In this document: positions 6,146-13,362 of the stretch, in pieces
How positions within the stretch are numbered: the stretch's first letter is position 1
Layout: the number at the start of each line of letters is the position of its first letter
Assembly (NCBI GenBank): GCA_002292025.1
Contig: DBBC01000154.1
Span: 1-13,483 of the forward strand
DNA from: Firmicutes bacterium UBA994
GTDB taxonomy: Bacteria; Bacillota; UBA994
Direction of reading: 5' to 3'
Length of the DNA: 13,483 nucleotides
Position numbers and translations under genes: made by a program
The notes under the pieces: generated by a model
The model's input: only the letters and a program-made list of their open reading frames with translations
Database searches by the model: none
Told to the model about the DNA's origin: nothing

Positions 6146-7348
6146 CTATGGCTCATTCTCGTACTCCTTGACTTTAGCATAGGTGATACTTTTTTCGCCA
6201 TGTTTTTCTTTAATGGCATCCATAACCTCGGCCAGTTTCCGCGCCTTTCCCGGCGGTGCGTCAAAGAGGCTTAGCTGAGCCGCGGCCTCACCCTCACCGC
6301 AGAGATGGGAAACCGATACTCCAATCAGCCGAATGGGTCTGCCATCAAAGTGATCGCATAGCAGCTTCACCACCGCATGGTAAATATCGTGGTCTAGGTC
6401 AGTGTGCGCTTTTAGTGCACACTGACGCGTATAAGTAGAGAAATCTATGTAGCGTAGCTTTAGTTGTACCACCTTGCCGCGCAGTTTTTTCTTGCGCAGT
6501 CGCCTGCCCACTTTAGCCACCAGCGACAGCAGAGTTGACTTAACGGCTTCTAGGTCAGCCGTGTCTATGTCAAAAGTGTGCTCATGCCCTACCGATTTAG
6601 TGTCATCGCGGTTAGCAACCGGACGGTCATCCTCGCCACACGCTAAGCGATACAGGTCATGCCCATGCACGCCTAGGCGCCGCGTCAGTAAGGACGGGTC
6701 ACATTTTTGGATGTCGCCAATCGTGATGAGACCTTGCCGGCGCAGCTGCTCCGCTGTCTTCGGTCCCACCCCCCAGATGCGCTCCACCGGCAGGGGGGCG
6801 ATTGTTTGGCGCGCCGTCTCCTGCTCGATTACCACCAGCCCGCCTGGCTTTTTTAGGTCGCTGGCCAGTTTAGCCAGAAACTTATTCGGAGCCACGCCCA
6901 GTGAGCAAGAGAGCCCCAGTTCACTTTTGACCCGCACTTGGATAGTGCGGGCAATATCGTGTGCCGGCCCAAAGAGATTCTGCGAGTGAGTCACATCTAA
7001 GAAGGCTTCGTCTATGGAAACTTGCTCCAAGAGCGGAGAATAAGTCGCCATAATGTCTATTACCTGCTTGGAGATAGCTCGATAACGCGAGCCCCGCCCT
7101 CGCACAAAAATGCCCTGAGGACAACGGCGGTACGCCTCTGTAAGTGACATCGCGGAGTGCACGCCAAACTTGCGCGCCTCATACGAGCAAGTAGATACCA
7201 CCCCTCGCTCATTAGGGGCACCGCCCACAATGACCGGTTTGCCGCGGAGCTCCGGGAAATCGAGCTGCTCCACCGCGGCAAAAAACGCGTCCATATCCAA
7301 ATGTATTACAACACGGGGGACGTGAACTTTTGGTGCATCATGCGCCAT
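6146..7348 (-). CDS. dinB: DNA polymerase IV (Y-family translesion polymerase)
   Basis: A complete 400-residue Y-family DNA polymerase that copies across damaged bases with low fidelity. Seen: HLDMDAFFAAVE (catalytic Asp18; Phe23 as the probable steric gate against ribonucleotides); palm motif SIDEAFLDV with Asp113 and Glu114; the VAPNKFLAKLASDLKKPGG stretch; helix-hairpin-helix WGVGPKTAEQLRRQG; a little-finger domain; and QLSLF at residues 358-362, a typical sliding-clamp binding motif. About 38 residues follow that motif, more than in the Escherichia coli protein. The ATG at 7348 has GAGGAGG six bases upstream. A LexA-type operator 31 bases before the start, just after a good promoter, indicates SOS control. 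It is convergent with the ECF S gene, with an 18-base gap that leaves no room for a clear terminator. Confidence 0.96.
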   Translation of the reverse strand: MAHDAPKVHVPRVVIHLDMDAFFAAVEQLDFPELRGKPVIVGGAPNERGVVSTCSYEARKFGVHSAMSLTEAYRRCPQGIFVRGRGSRYRAISKQVIDIMATYSPLLEQVSIDEAFLDVTHSQNLFGPAHDIARTIQVRVKSELGLSCSLGVAPNKFLAKLASDLKKPGGLVVIEQETARQTIAPLPVERIWGVGPKTAEQLRRQGLITIGDIQKCDPSLLTRRLGVHGHDLYRLACGEDDRPVANRDDTKSVGHEHTFDIDTADLEAVKSTLLSLVAKVGRRLRKKKLRGKVVQLKLRYIDFSTYTRQCALKAHTDLDHDIYHAVVKLLCDHFDGRPIRLIGVSVSHLCGEGEAAAQLSLFDAPPGKARKLAEVMDAIKEKHGEKSITYAKVKEYENEP

Positions 7349-7378
7349 GGCGTCCTCCTCAGTCCTGTGCTGCCCTGA

Positions 7379-7392
7379 AGAACATATGTTTG
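7379..7392 (-). promoter_or_regulatory. LexA-type SOS operator of dinB
   Basis: AGAACATATGTTTG fits the Gram-positive LexA (DinR) box CGAACRNRYGTTYC at every defined position except the two outermost. The core GAACATATGTT is nearly palindromic. It lies directly downstream of the dinB -10 element, over the expected transcription start, an ideal place for repression. Confidence 0.8.
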
Positions 7393-7396
7393 CTTA

Positions 7397-7425
7397 AGTA
7401 TAACAGCAGGATGAATGTCGGACAA
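7397..7425 (-). promoter_or_regulatory. dinB: Probable dinB promoter
   Basis: Read on the - strand: TTGTCC (7425-7420) as -35, a 17-base spacer, and TATACT (7402-7397) as -10, one base off consensus. The LexA box begins four bases after the -10. Confidence 0.6.
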
Positions 7426-7452
7426 CAAAACGCGCAGGACATAAACTGATGT

Positions 7453-7480
7453 TTTACGGTGCGTGCAGGAGTGGTAAAAT
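7453..7480 (+). promoter_or_regulatory. Possible promoter of the DUF896 gene
   Basis: TTTACG (7453-7458) and TAAAAT (7475-7480) are spaced by 16 bases, giving a leader of about 50 bases before the ATG at 7539. It does not overlap the dinB promoter on the other strand. No second LexA box was found near it. Confidence 0.4.
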
Positions 7481-7538
7481 ACTAGCGAGCGATGCGTGTA
7501 GTCGCCTTTCTAAGACAACGCACGGAGAGGAATAGAAT

Positions 7539-7745
7539 ATGTTAAGCCAAGACAAGTTAAATCGCCTCAGCGACCTCGCGCAAAAACAGAAACAGGGGCA
7601 GCTCACGCCATCCGAACTGGCAGAGCAAAAAGCTTTGCGGGCCGAGTATATGCAAAGTTTTCGGCGTCGGGCTGTGACTGAGCTAGAGGCTATAGGCATG
7701 CGCCAGAAGCCGCTGCCGGGGTGCGGGTGCAAACACAAGCATTAA
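7539..7745 (+). CDS. DUF896 / UPF0291 (YnzC-like) small protein
   Basis: A 68-residue cytoplasmic protein of the DUF896 family, found mainly in Bacillota. The Bacillus subtilis member YnzC lies in the SOS-induced yneA-yneB-ynzC locus next to lexA. Seen: the family N-terminal helical hairpin with LNRLSDLAQKQKQGQLTPSELAEQKALRAEYMQSFR (quoted as the region around residues 7-42; key parts LAQKQK, LTPSELAEQ and LRAEY). The C-terminus is unusual: instead of the common DVTP-type ending it closes with PGCGCKHKH, a Cys-x-Cys and His-rich tail that could bind metal. GGAGAGG lies 8 bases before the ATG. It is divergent from LexA-controlled dinB, which repeats the SOS association of this family in a new arrangement. 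Molecular function is unknown. Confidence 0.85.
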   Translation: MLSQDKLNRLSDLAQKQKQGQLTPSELAEQKALRAEYMQSFRRRAVTELEAIGMRQKPLPGCGCKHKH

Positions 7746-7768
7746 TAAGCAACGCGTCGTCGCGCTAA

Positions 7769-7796
7769 GCGGTGGCTCACTTTTTCGAGCCACCGC
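7769..7796 (+). terminator. Hairpin terminator candidate after DUF896 gene
   Basis: A perfect 10-base-pair GC-rich stem (GCGGTGGCTC with GAGCCACCGC) around an 8-base loop, 23 bases after the DUF896 stop. There is no long T run after the stem, so it may be a weak or factor-assisted terminator; its position before a new operon supports the role. Confidence 0.6.
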
Positions 7797-7807
7797 CCTG
7801 TGCTTTG

Positions 7808-7864
7808 TTCACGCAGAGTTCATATTGGCGTGATACTTTAGCTGCGTCGGCTGTCACAGTCGGC
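7808..7864 (+). promoter_or_regulatory. Possible promoter region with GTCGGC direct repeat ahead of the two-component operon
   Basis: A weak promoter match is present: TTCACG at 7808-7813, then 18 bases, then GATACT at 7832-7837. Just downstream, GTCGGC occurs at 7846-7851 and again at 7859-7864 around the small dyad CTGTCACAG. OmpR-family regulators often bind direct repeats, so autoregulation is possible, but nothing here proves it. Confidence 0.3.
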
Positions 7865-7904
7865 GTGGAGTGCGGTGATACCTAAGTGACGGGAGGTGAG
7901 GCCT

Positions 7905-8579
7905 TTGGCTAGAGTGCTGCTCGTGGATGACAACGCCAACATCCGCAAGCTGATGGAGATCTACTTACGGCGCGAGGGCTTAGAGGTCTTTCACTCTGAG
8001 CACGGTGGCGATGCGCTTGATGTACTGGCCCGACAACACATCGACCTGATCGTAGTCGACATCGCCATGCCGGAAATGGACGGGCACGAGTTAACTCGTG
8101 CCTTGCGCGGCGCAAGTTTCACTGTACCAATCCTTATGGTTACCGCCAAGCACACATGGCCCGATAAGAAACAAGGGTTTCAGTCTGGTGCGGACGACTA
8201 CATGATTAAACCTATCGACATGGAGGAATTTGTGCTCAGGGTGCTAGCGCTTCTGCGTCGAGCCAGAATCAGCATGGAACAGCAAGTGAAAATAGGAGAT
8301 ATCGTCTTGGACGCCGAGCGGTTCGAGTTGAGAAAAGACGGGCAAGAGTATGCATTGCCGCGCAAGGAGTTTCAAGTCCTATATAAATTGCTTTCCAGCC
8401 CGAAGAAAATTTTCACCCGTCAAGAGTTGCTGGACGAGTTTTGGGGCCTAGACAGCGAAGTGGACGAGCGCACCGTCGACGTACACGTCAAGCGCTTACG
8501 CGACAAGTTCGAGCACCTCACTGAATTTGAGATTATCACCGTCCGCGGCATCGGGTACAAGGCGGTGCGCCATGTATGA
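7905..8579 (+). CDS. OmpR/PhoB-family response regulator
   Basis: A 224-residue two-component DNA-binding regulator. The TTG at 7905 is chosen as start because GGGAGGTGAG ends six bases before it; an in-frame GTG at 7896 would overlap this site. N-terminal receiver domain (about residues 1-115): acidic pair DD near the start (RVLLVDDNANIRKL), phospho-acceptor Asp52 in VVDIAMPEMDG, Thr80 in MVTAK, Lys102 in MIKPIDMEEF. The C-terminal winged-helix DNA-binding domain (about 125-222) has ALPRKEFQVLYKLL, a FTRQELLDEFWG segment and RTVDVHVKRLRDKF, ending RGIGYKAV. All key phosphorylation residues are present. Its stop overlaps the start of the kinase gene (ATGA), so the pair is translationally coupled. 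The likely target is its own operon, including the RND pump gene. Confidence 0.95.
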   Translation: MARVLLVDDNANIRKLMEIYLRREGLEVFHSEHGGDALDVLARQHIDLIVVDIAMPEMDGHELTRALRGASFTVPILMVTAKHTWPDKKQGFQSGADDYMIKPIDMEEFVLRVLALLRRARISMEQQVKIGDIVLDAERFELRKDGQEYALPRKEFQVLYKLLSSPKKIFTRQELLDEFWGLDSEVDERTVDVHVKRLRDKFEHLTEFEIITVRGIGYKAVRHV

Positions 8580-9919
8580 TTAGGCGGTCAATTTATCTGC
8601 AGCTCGTCGGTATGCTGATTGGCATCGTCTTTATAAGCAACTTGGTCGTAGCTTTTACATTTATCCTCACTACTGAACGCGGCATGCGTTCGGAGATGGA
8701 GAGTGCGCTGTGGGAGCTTACAACCCAGATTAGAGAACTTCATGCCGACGGCTTACTGCGTGTCGAGCGAATCCCCACTATGCTGCACACCGGGTACTTT
8801 AGCGCTACCGTGTTTAATTCCCTAGAGGAAGTTCACGCAGCCAAGACCGTGCAGAGGTTCTTTCGCCGCGCCGACCTAGAGCGACTCGCTACAGCCGGCG
8901 AACTGCAAAGCCCGACTCACAACCGCCTGACCTTTCGCCTGCCGGCAGCGATAGTACGTATTGGCAGTGTAGGGGAAGAAAGATATCTCTTTGTGCATCC
9001 GAACTTAGGCAAACTGGCTGCCAATTTTCGCCCCGTTGTGCTCAGGATGAACATAGCTTCCCTAGCAGTTGGCGCGGTGATGATACTCATCGCGGCCAAG
9101 CATATCGTGCGTCCCGTGCAGGAACTCAGCGCAGCCACTAAACAGATTGCGCAAGGTAATTTTGACGTCAAAGTTATGACAAAACGCCGCGATGAGCTCG
9201 GTCAGCTCGTAGATGGCTTTAACTCTATGGCCAAGGAACTGCGCAGCATAGAGCTCCTGCGCAGCGACTTTGTAGCAGCCATCTCCCACGAGTTTAGGAC
9301 GCCGCTAACTTCTATTAAGGGGTATGCCAAACTAATTAGGGAAACAGAGAACGCCGAGCGGCGGCAAGAGTACGCAGAAATTGTTGCCGCTGAAACGGAC
9401 CGACTTGCCGATCTTGCCAGCAGCATATTGCTGATGAGTCAGCTCGAGAGCGGCATGGGGGAGATTGCCAAGCAACCCTTCAGGCTCGATGAGCAGCTGC
9501 GCCGAGTGATCGTTCTCCTTGAGACCCAGTGGAGTGCAAAGGAACTGGACATGGCGGTTGACCTAGAAGCAGTAGACTGCCACGCCAATGAAGATCTGCT
9601 ATTCCAAGTGTGGCTAAACATCTTGGATAATGCCATCAAGTTTTCCCCGGCCGAGGGACGCGTGGAAGTACATTTAACCGCGGACAACGGCGCTTGCACT
9701 TGCACCATCCGCGACTTTGGCGCAGGCATCAAAAACGAACATCAGTCGCGCGTCTTTGAAAAGTTCTTCAAGGCGGACAAGGCTAGAGGCTCACCCGGTA
9801 GTGGCCTTGGCCTTTCCATAGCTAAACGCATTGTAGAGCTTCACCAAGGCGAGGTCACACTCGCCAGCACCGAACACAACGGCACCACGGTTACAGTGAA
9901 GCTGCCGACGCAACAATAG
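8576..9919 (+). CDS. Sensor histidine kinase (HAMP-HisKA-HATPase)
   Basis: A 447-residue membrane kinase, cognate to the preceding regulator. Layout: TM1 about 10-30; an extracytoplasmic sensor region of about 125 residues with no recognised domain; TM2 about 160-177; HAMP linker about 178-230; HisKA with phospho-accepting His238 in AISHEFRTPLTSIKGY; and the ATP-binding domain with N box LNILDNAIKFS (about 347-357), G1 box RDFGAGI (379-385), VFEKFFKAD, and G2 box GSPGSGLGLSIAKRIV (405-420). All catalytic motifs are intact. The start ATG overlaps the regulator stop by four bases, and the RND gene follows after 11 bases, so sensing probably controls pump expression. The signal is unknown; cell-envelope stress or toxic compounds would fit. 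Confidence 0.95.
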   Translation: MIRRSIYLQLVGMLIGIVFISNLVVAFTFILTTERGMRSEMESALWELTTQIRELHADGLLRVERIPTMLHTGYFSATVFNSLEEVHAAKTVQRFFRRADLERLATAGELQSPTHNRLTFRLPAAIVRIGSVGEERYLFVHPNLGKLAANFRPVVLRMNIASLAVGAVMILIAAKHIVRPVQELSAATKQIAQGNFDVKVMTKRRDELGQLVDGFNSMAKELRSIELLRSDFVAAISHEFRTPLTSIKGYAKLIRETENAERRQEYAEIVAAETDRLADLASSILLMSQLESGMGEIAKQPFRLDEQLRRVIVLLETQWSAKELDMAVDLEAVDCHANEDLLFQVWLNILDNAIKFSPAEGRVEVHLTADNGACTCTIRDFGAGIKNEHQSRVFEKFFKADKARGSPGSGLGLSIAKRIVELHQGEVTLASTEHNGTTVTVKLPTQQ

Positions 9920-9930
9920 GAGGTAATAGC

Positions 9931-12900
9931 ATGTCTTTGCCATCATTTGCCACTTCACGACGCATCACGGTCTTAATGCTCGTCCTAGTCACTTTAGTTA
10001 TCGGTGTGATGTCGTACAGTCGTACGCCGGTGGACCTACTGCCAAATATGAGTTTCCCCATGGCGGCCGTCTTCGTTTCCTTCCCTGGGGCTGCCCCGCA
10101 AGAAGTCGAGACCCTAGTGACTCGGCCGCTCGAAGGAACCCTAGCCACCGTAAGCAACATCCGCGAGGTTTCATCCACTTCATCTGCCGGTCAGGCCACG
10201 ATTATATTGGCATTTAATTGGGGTACCAACATGGAGTTTGCTGCACTCGAAATGCGCGAGAAAATAGACGGAGTGCGGCGCTTGCTGCCCGCCGAAGTCG
10301 GGTCACCCACCGTAATGAAGTTTGACCCTTCCCTGATGCCGATTATGTCGGTCGAAATAGGCTCCACCACTCACAGCGGTGCTGAACTACGCGACCTAGC
10401 CGACCGAGTACTGGCGGCTAGGTTAGAGCGCGTCGCCGGGGTCGCCTCTGTCAACGTGAGCGGCGGCCAACAGATAGCCATACAGGTGCGTATCGACCCA
10501 GAGCAGCTAGAGAGTCTAGGTGTAACCTTGGCGCAAGTCACGGGCGCGCTGCGCACAGCGAGTTTTAATCTGCCCGGCGGCACCCTGCAAGTAGACGGCA
10601 AGGAGTATCTCATCCGCAGCGCCGGTCAACTCACCTCACTGGCCGACATCGAAAATCTAGTGGTAGGAATGCGCGCCGTACGGACGGTGACTGCATCGCC
10701 TGCACCACCTCGAGCCTCTACCCCGCAACTTCCCCCTGGGTTAAACCTGCCCAATTTACCAGGCGCGCAAGCGCCTGCGCCGCAGCCACAAGTTGTAACT
10801 ACCATGGAGCCTGTGTACTTGCGGCAAGTGGGTACCGTGGCCGAGGTCAATGCGCTGGGCCGCTCCATTACACTGCTTAACCGCCTCCCCAGCGTGTCTA
10901 TCAGGCTACACAAGCAGTCGGACGCCAACACGGTGCTGGTAGCCAACATGGTACATGCCGAGCTTGACGCGATGCGTGCGGATTTTGCCGACCTCACCGT
11001 AGTCCCGACGCTCGACCAAAGCCGCTTTATCGAGCAAGCCATTGCTGCCATCGGGCAAAATGCTATCTATGGCGGAGTCTTGGCAGTATTGATCCTGTTT
11101 TTCTTCCTTAAGAGTATTGCCTCCACGTTAGTTATTGCCATTGCCGTGCCCGTTTCAGTGATAGCAACCTTTGCCCTCATGTACTTTGGCAACTTGAGCA
11201 TCAACATGATGACGTTGATGGGGCTCGCGCTAGGCATAGGCATGTTGGTGGATAATTCCATTGTGGTGCTGGAAAATATCTTCCGTCATCAGCAGGAAGG
11301 CGCAGACCGAATTACTGCCGCGCGGAAAGGTGCGGAAGAAGTAGCCATGGCCGTCACCGCCTCCACCCTTACTACGGTGGCTGTGTTTCTCCCTATCGCT
11401 TTCGTGGGTGGAATCACTGGCTTGATGTTTAGGGAGCTTGCTTTAACCGTAAGCTTTTCGCTGCTGTCGAGCTTGGCTGTGGCCCTTATCGTAGTGCCGA
11501 TGCTGGCCGCGACAATTCTGCGCGGCAAACCTAGCCAAACGTCAGAAGCAAGTCGCCGGTTAACCTACTACCAGCGCTCCTTGCGGTGGGCACTGGGCAA
11601 GAAAGCCCTAATTGGAGTAGTCACTGTAGCTTTGTTGGCCTCCAGCCTGTTGACTTTTACCCACATTGGCGGAGAGTTTATCCCCACTATGGACCAAGGC
11701 GAGACCGAGGTGAGAGTCACCTTACCTGTGGGCAGCACACTTGCCCAGACTGAACAGATCGCTTCCGAGGTTTTAGATTACTTGTTGTCTCGCACAGACG
11801 TGCAGACTGTATCTACCGTTATTGGCGAGTCAGTCGGCGGCCGCGCCATGATGGGCGGGGCTCAGGCCAGACAGAACCGAGCCACCATGACAGTCGTGCT
11901 TAAGGGCGGATACCGTGGCGACACTCTGGCGCAAGAGGTCGATGTCAAGTACGCCGACTTTGCCCCAGCCACCGTGCGGGCTACCGCCTCTGCCGGTATG
12001 GGCCCTGGTATGATGACCGGCGGGTCATCTGTGCAAATTAACGTTTACGGCCCCACCCTCGAGGGCTTGCGGCTACACACTGATGCGCTCAAGGAACTGG
12101 TAGCCGCCATCCCCGGCGTCAGTGAGGTGCGCGACAACGCGGCCGTGGGTGCTGACGAGTTGGTAGTGCGTGTCGACAGAGAAAAAGCGGCGCGGCTCGG
12201 CGTAGCGCCGGTTTCCGTCGCCGGCGCGGTTCGGACCGCTTTCCAAGGCGAAAACGTGTCGCGTGTTTCACGCGGCGGGCGTGAGCTTGATGTCAACGTC
12301 AGATTAGCCGATGACGCCCGTGCCAGTGTCGCCGACCTAGAAAATCTAGTCGTCGCCGTCGTACAGGGGCGAGTAGTACGGCTAAGCGAAGTGGCCGCAC
12401 TCGAACACGGCGTCGGTCCCGCAGCCATCAATCGCCGCGATAATCAGCGTTACATAACTATCACAGGCACTATCGCAGGGCGCGATATGCGTAGCGTGTC
12501 ACTCGATATAGAGGCAGCGCTTGACGCCGCACAACTGCCAGCCGATTATCGCGCCGAAGTCGCTGGCGACATGCTGGAGATGAACGAAGCCTTTAGCGGC
12601 CTTATCACCGCGCTGTTGCTCGCCGTGTTGCTCGTTTACATGGTCATGGCGGCCCAGTTTGAGTCGCTGCTCTATCCGTTTATCGTTATGTTCACTATGC
12701 CGCTGGCCGTTATCGGCGTTCTGCTCGCGCTCTTCTTCACCGGGCAAAACTTCAACGTACCCTCCATCATGGGTATTATCGTGCTGGCGGGCATTGTGGT
12801 GAACAACGCCATCGTCTTGGTAGACTACATCAACCAATTGCGCGCGCGTGGGCGCAGTGTGCACGAAGCAATTATCGACGCTGCCGGTGCGCGCCTGCGT

Positions 12901-13092
12901 CCCATCCTCATGACCACCGTCACGACTGTGCTCGGGCTGCTCCCCATGGCCATACTGACCGGCTCGGGCACAGAAATGCAGCGTCCACTGAGTATTGCCA
13001 TCATTGGCGGGCTTACGGTATCTACACTGCTCACCCTCTACGTCATCCCCGTGGCCTACGACCTTGCCACCTTGCGCCGGCGCGGGGCTTAA
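9931..13092 (+). CDS. RND-family efflux transporter (AcrB/SwrC-like)
   Basis: A full-length 1053-residue proton-driven exporter of the resistance-nodulation-division superfamily. It shows the usual duplicated layout: TM1 (about 12-30), a large outer porter region (about 31-370), TM2-6 (about 376-530), TM7 (about 558-577), a second porter region (about 578-885), TM8-12 (about 888-1045). The TM4 motif GIGMLVDNSIVVLENI keeps one proton-relay Asp (Asp441); the second Asp of AcrB is Asn442. In TM10 the AcrB Lys is replaced (GIVVNNAIVLVDYINQL), as I recall for Gram-positive-type pumps such as SwrC. A Pro-rich stretch at about 254-294 interrupts the first porter half, and a Met/Gly-rich stretch (about 639-698) sits in the second. 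TAGGAGG precedes the ATG. It is the third gene of the regulator-kinase operon. No membrane fusion protein or outer-membrane channel gene is in the unit. Substrate unknown. Confidence 0.93.
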   Translation: MSLPSFATSRRITVLMLVLVTLVIGVMSYSRTPVDLLPNMSFPMAAVFVSFPGAAPQEVETLVTRPLEGTLATVSNIREVSSTSSAGQATIILAFNWGTNMEFAALEMREKIDGVRRLLPAEVGSPTVMKFDPSLMPIMSVEIGSTTHSGAELRDLADRVLAARLERVAGVASVNVSGGQQIAIQVRIDPEQLESLGVTLAQVTGALRTASFNLPGGTLQVDGKEYLIRSAGQLTSLADIENLVVGMRAVRTVTASPAPPRASTPQLPPGLNLPNLPGAQAPAPQPQVVTTMEPVYLRQVGTVAEVNALGRSITLLNRLPSVSIRLHKQSDANTVLVANMVHAELDAMRADFADLTVVPTLDQSRFIEQAIAAIGQNAIYGGVLAVLILFFFLKSIASTLVIAIAVPVSVIATFALMYFGNLSINMMTLMGLALGIGMLVDNSIVVLENIFRHQQEGADRITAARKGAEEVAMAVTASTLTTVAVFLPIAFVGGITGLMFRELALTVSFSLLSSLAVALIVVPMLAATILRGKPSQTSEASRRLTYYQRSLRWALGKKALIGVVTVALLASSLLTFTHIGGEFIPTMDQGETEVRVTLPVGSTLAQTEQIASEVLDYLLSRTDVQTVSTVIGESVGGRAMMGGAQARQNRATMTVVLKGGYRGDTLAQEVDVKYADFAPATVRATASAGMGPGMMTGGSSVQINVYGPTLEGLRLHTDALKELVAAIPGVSEVRDNAAVGADELVVRVDREKAARLGVAPVSVAGAVRTAFQGENVSRVSRGGRELDVNVRLADDARASVADLENLVVAVVQGRVVRLSEVAALEHGVGPAAINRRDNQRYITITGTIAGRDMRSVSLDIEAALDAAQLPADYRAEVAGDMLEMNEAFSGLITALLLAVLLVYMVMAAQFESLLYPFIVMFTMPLAVIGVLLALFFTGQNFNVPSIMGIIVLAGIVVNNAIVLVDYINQLRARGRSVHEAIIDAAGARLRPILMTTVTTVLGLLPMAILTGSGTEMQRPLSIAIIGGLTVSTLLTLYVIPVAYDLATLRRRGA

Positions 13093-13143
13093 CCGCCGCC
13101 GAATACTCGCCCCCGACTCATGCGCCAATAGCTATTAACTGTC

Positions 13144-13178
13144 AAAGACACGGAACCTAGAGTAGGCTCCGTGTCTTT
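13144..13178 (+). terminator. Strong hairpin terminator after the RND gene
   Basis: An 11-base-pair perfect stem (AAAGACACGGA with TCCGTGTCTTT). The loop can pair further as CCT/AGG. The T-rich 3' side and A-rich 5' side suggest it works in both directions. It lies 52 bases after the RND stop and closes the three-gene operon. Confidence 0.75.
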
Positions 13179-13185
13179 CGCGTAA

Positions 13186-13236
13186 GGACACCGGCAGACA
13201 CAGGGGACACAGTGGAGACACAAGGGACAGTCCCTT
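13186..13236. repeat. Phased RGACAS hexamers ending in a GGGACAGTCCC palindrome
   Basis: Five related hexamers (GGACAC, AGACAC, GGACAC, AGACAC, GGACAG) start at 13186, 13196, 13205, 13216 and 13225, about one helical turn apart. The last runs into AAGGGAC-A-GTCCCTT (13222-13236). This resembles small REP-like palindromes scattered in many bacterial genomes and shares the approximately 10-base phasing of the repeats near fhs. The following 126 bases (13237-13362) show nothing I can name. Confidence 0.5.
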
Positions 13237-13362
13237 TTGTCCTGCAGAGCACCGGCGAGTGTGCTGAGCGCTCTGTTGCCCATCTCCAGCGATTGAAAAT
13301 ATAGGTCTGCGTGGTAGGTCGCACACGCCGCAATGTAACAGCAATACCACTGTTTGTCACGT

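Noticed and set aside
6474..6989. A 171-codon open frame on the + strand opposite dinB
   Set aside because: It lies entirely within conserved dinB coding sequence; the Ser/Arg-rich product shows no family features.
12499..13128. A 209-codon open frame on the - strand opposite the end of the RND gene
   Set aside because: It is antisense to strongly conserved RND membrane segments, its product is a low-sense mix rich in His, Gly, Glu and Arg with no motif, and it has no good ribosome site.
13186..13236. A possible CRISPR-like or tandem array
   Set aside because: The units are only six bases with about 10-base steps and no spacers; a REP-like palindrome explains it better.
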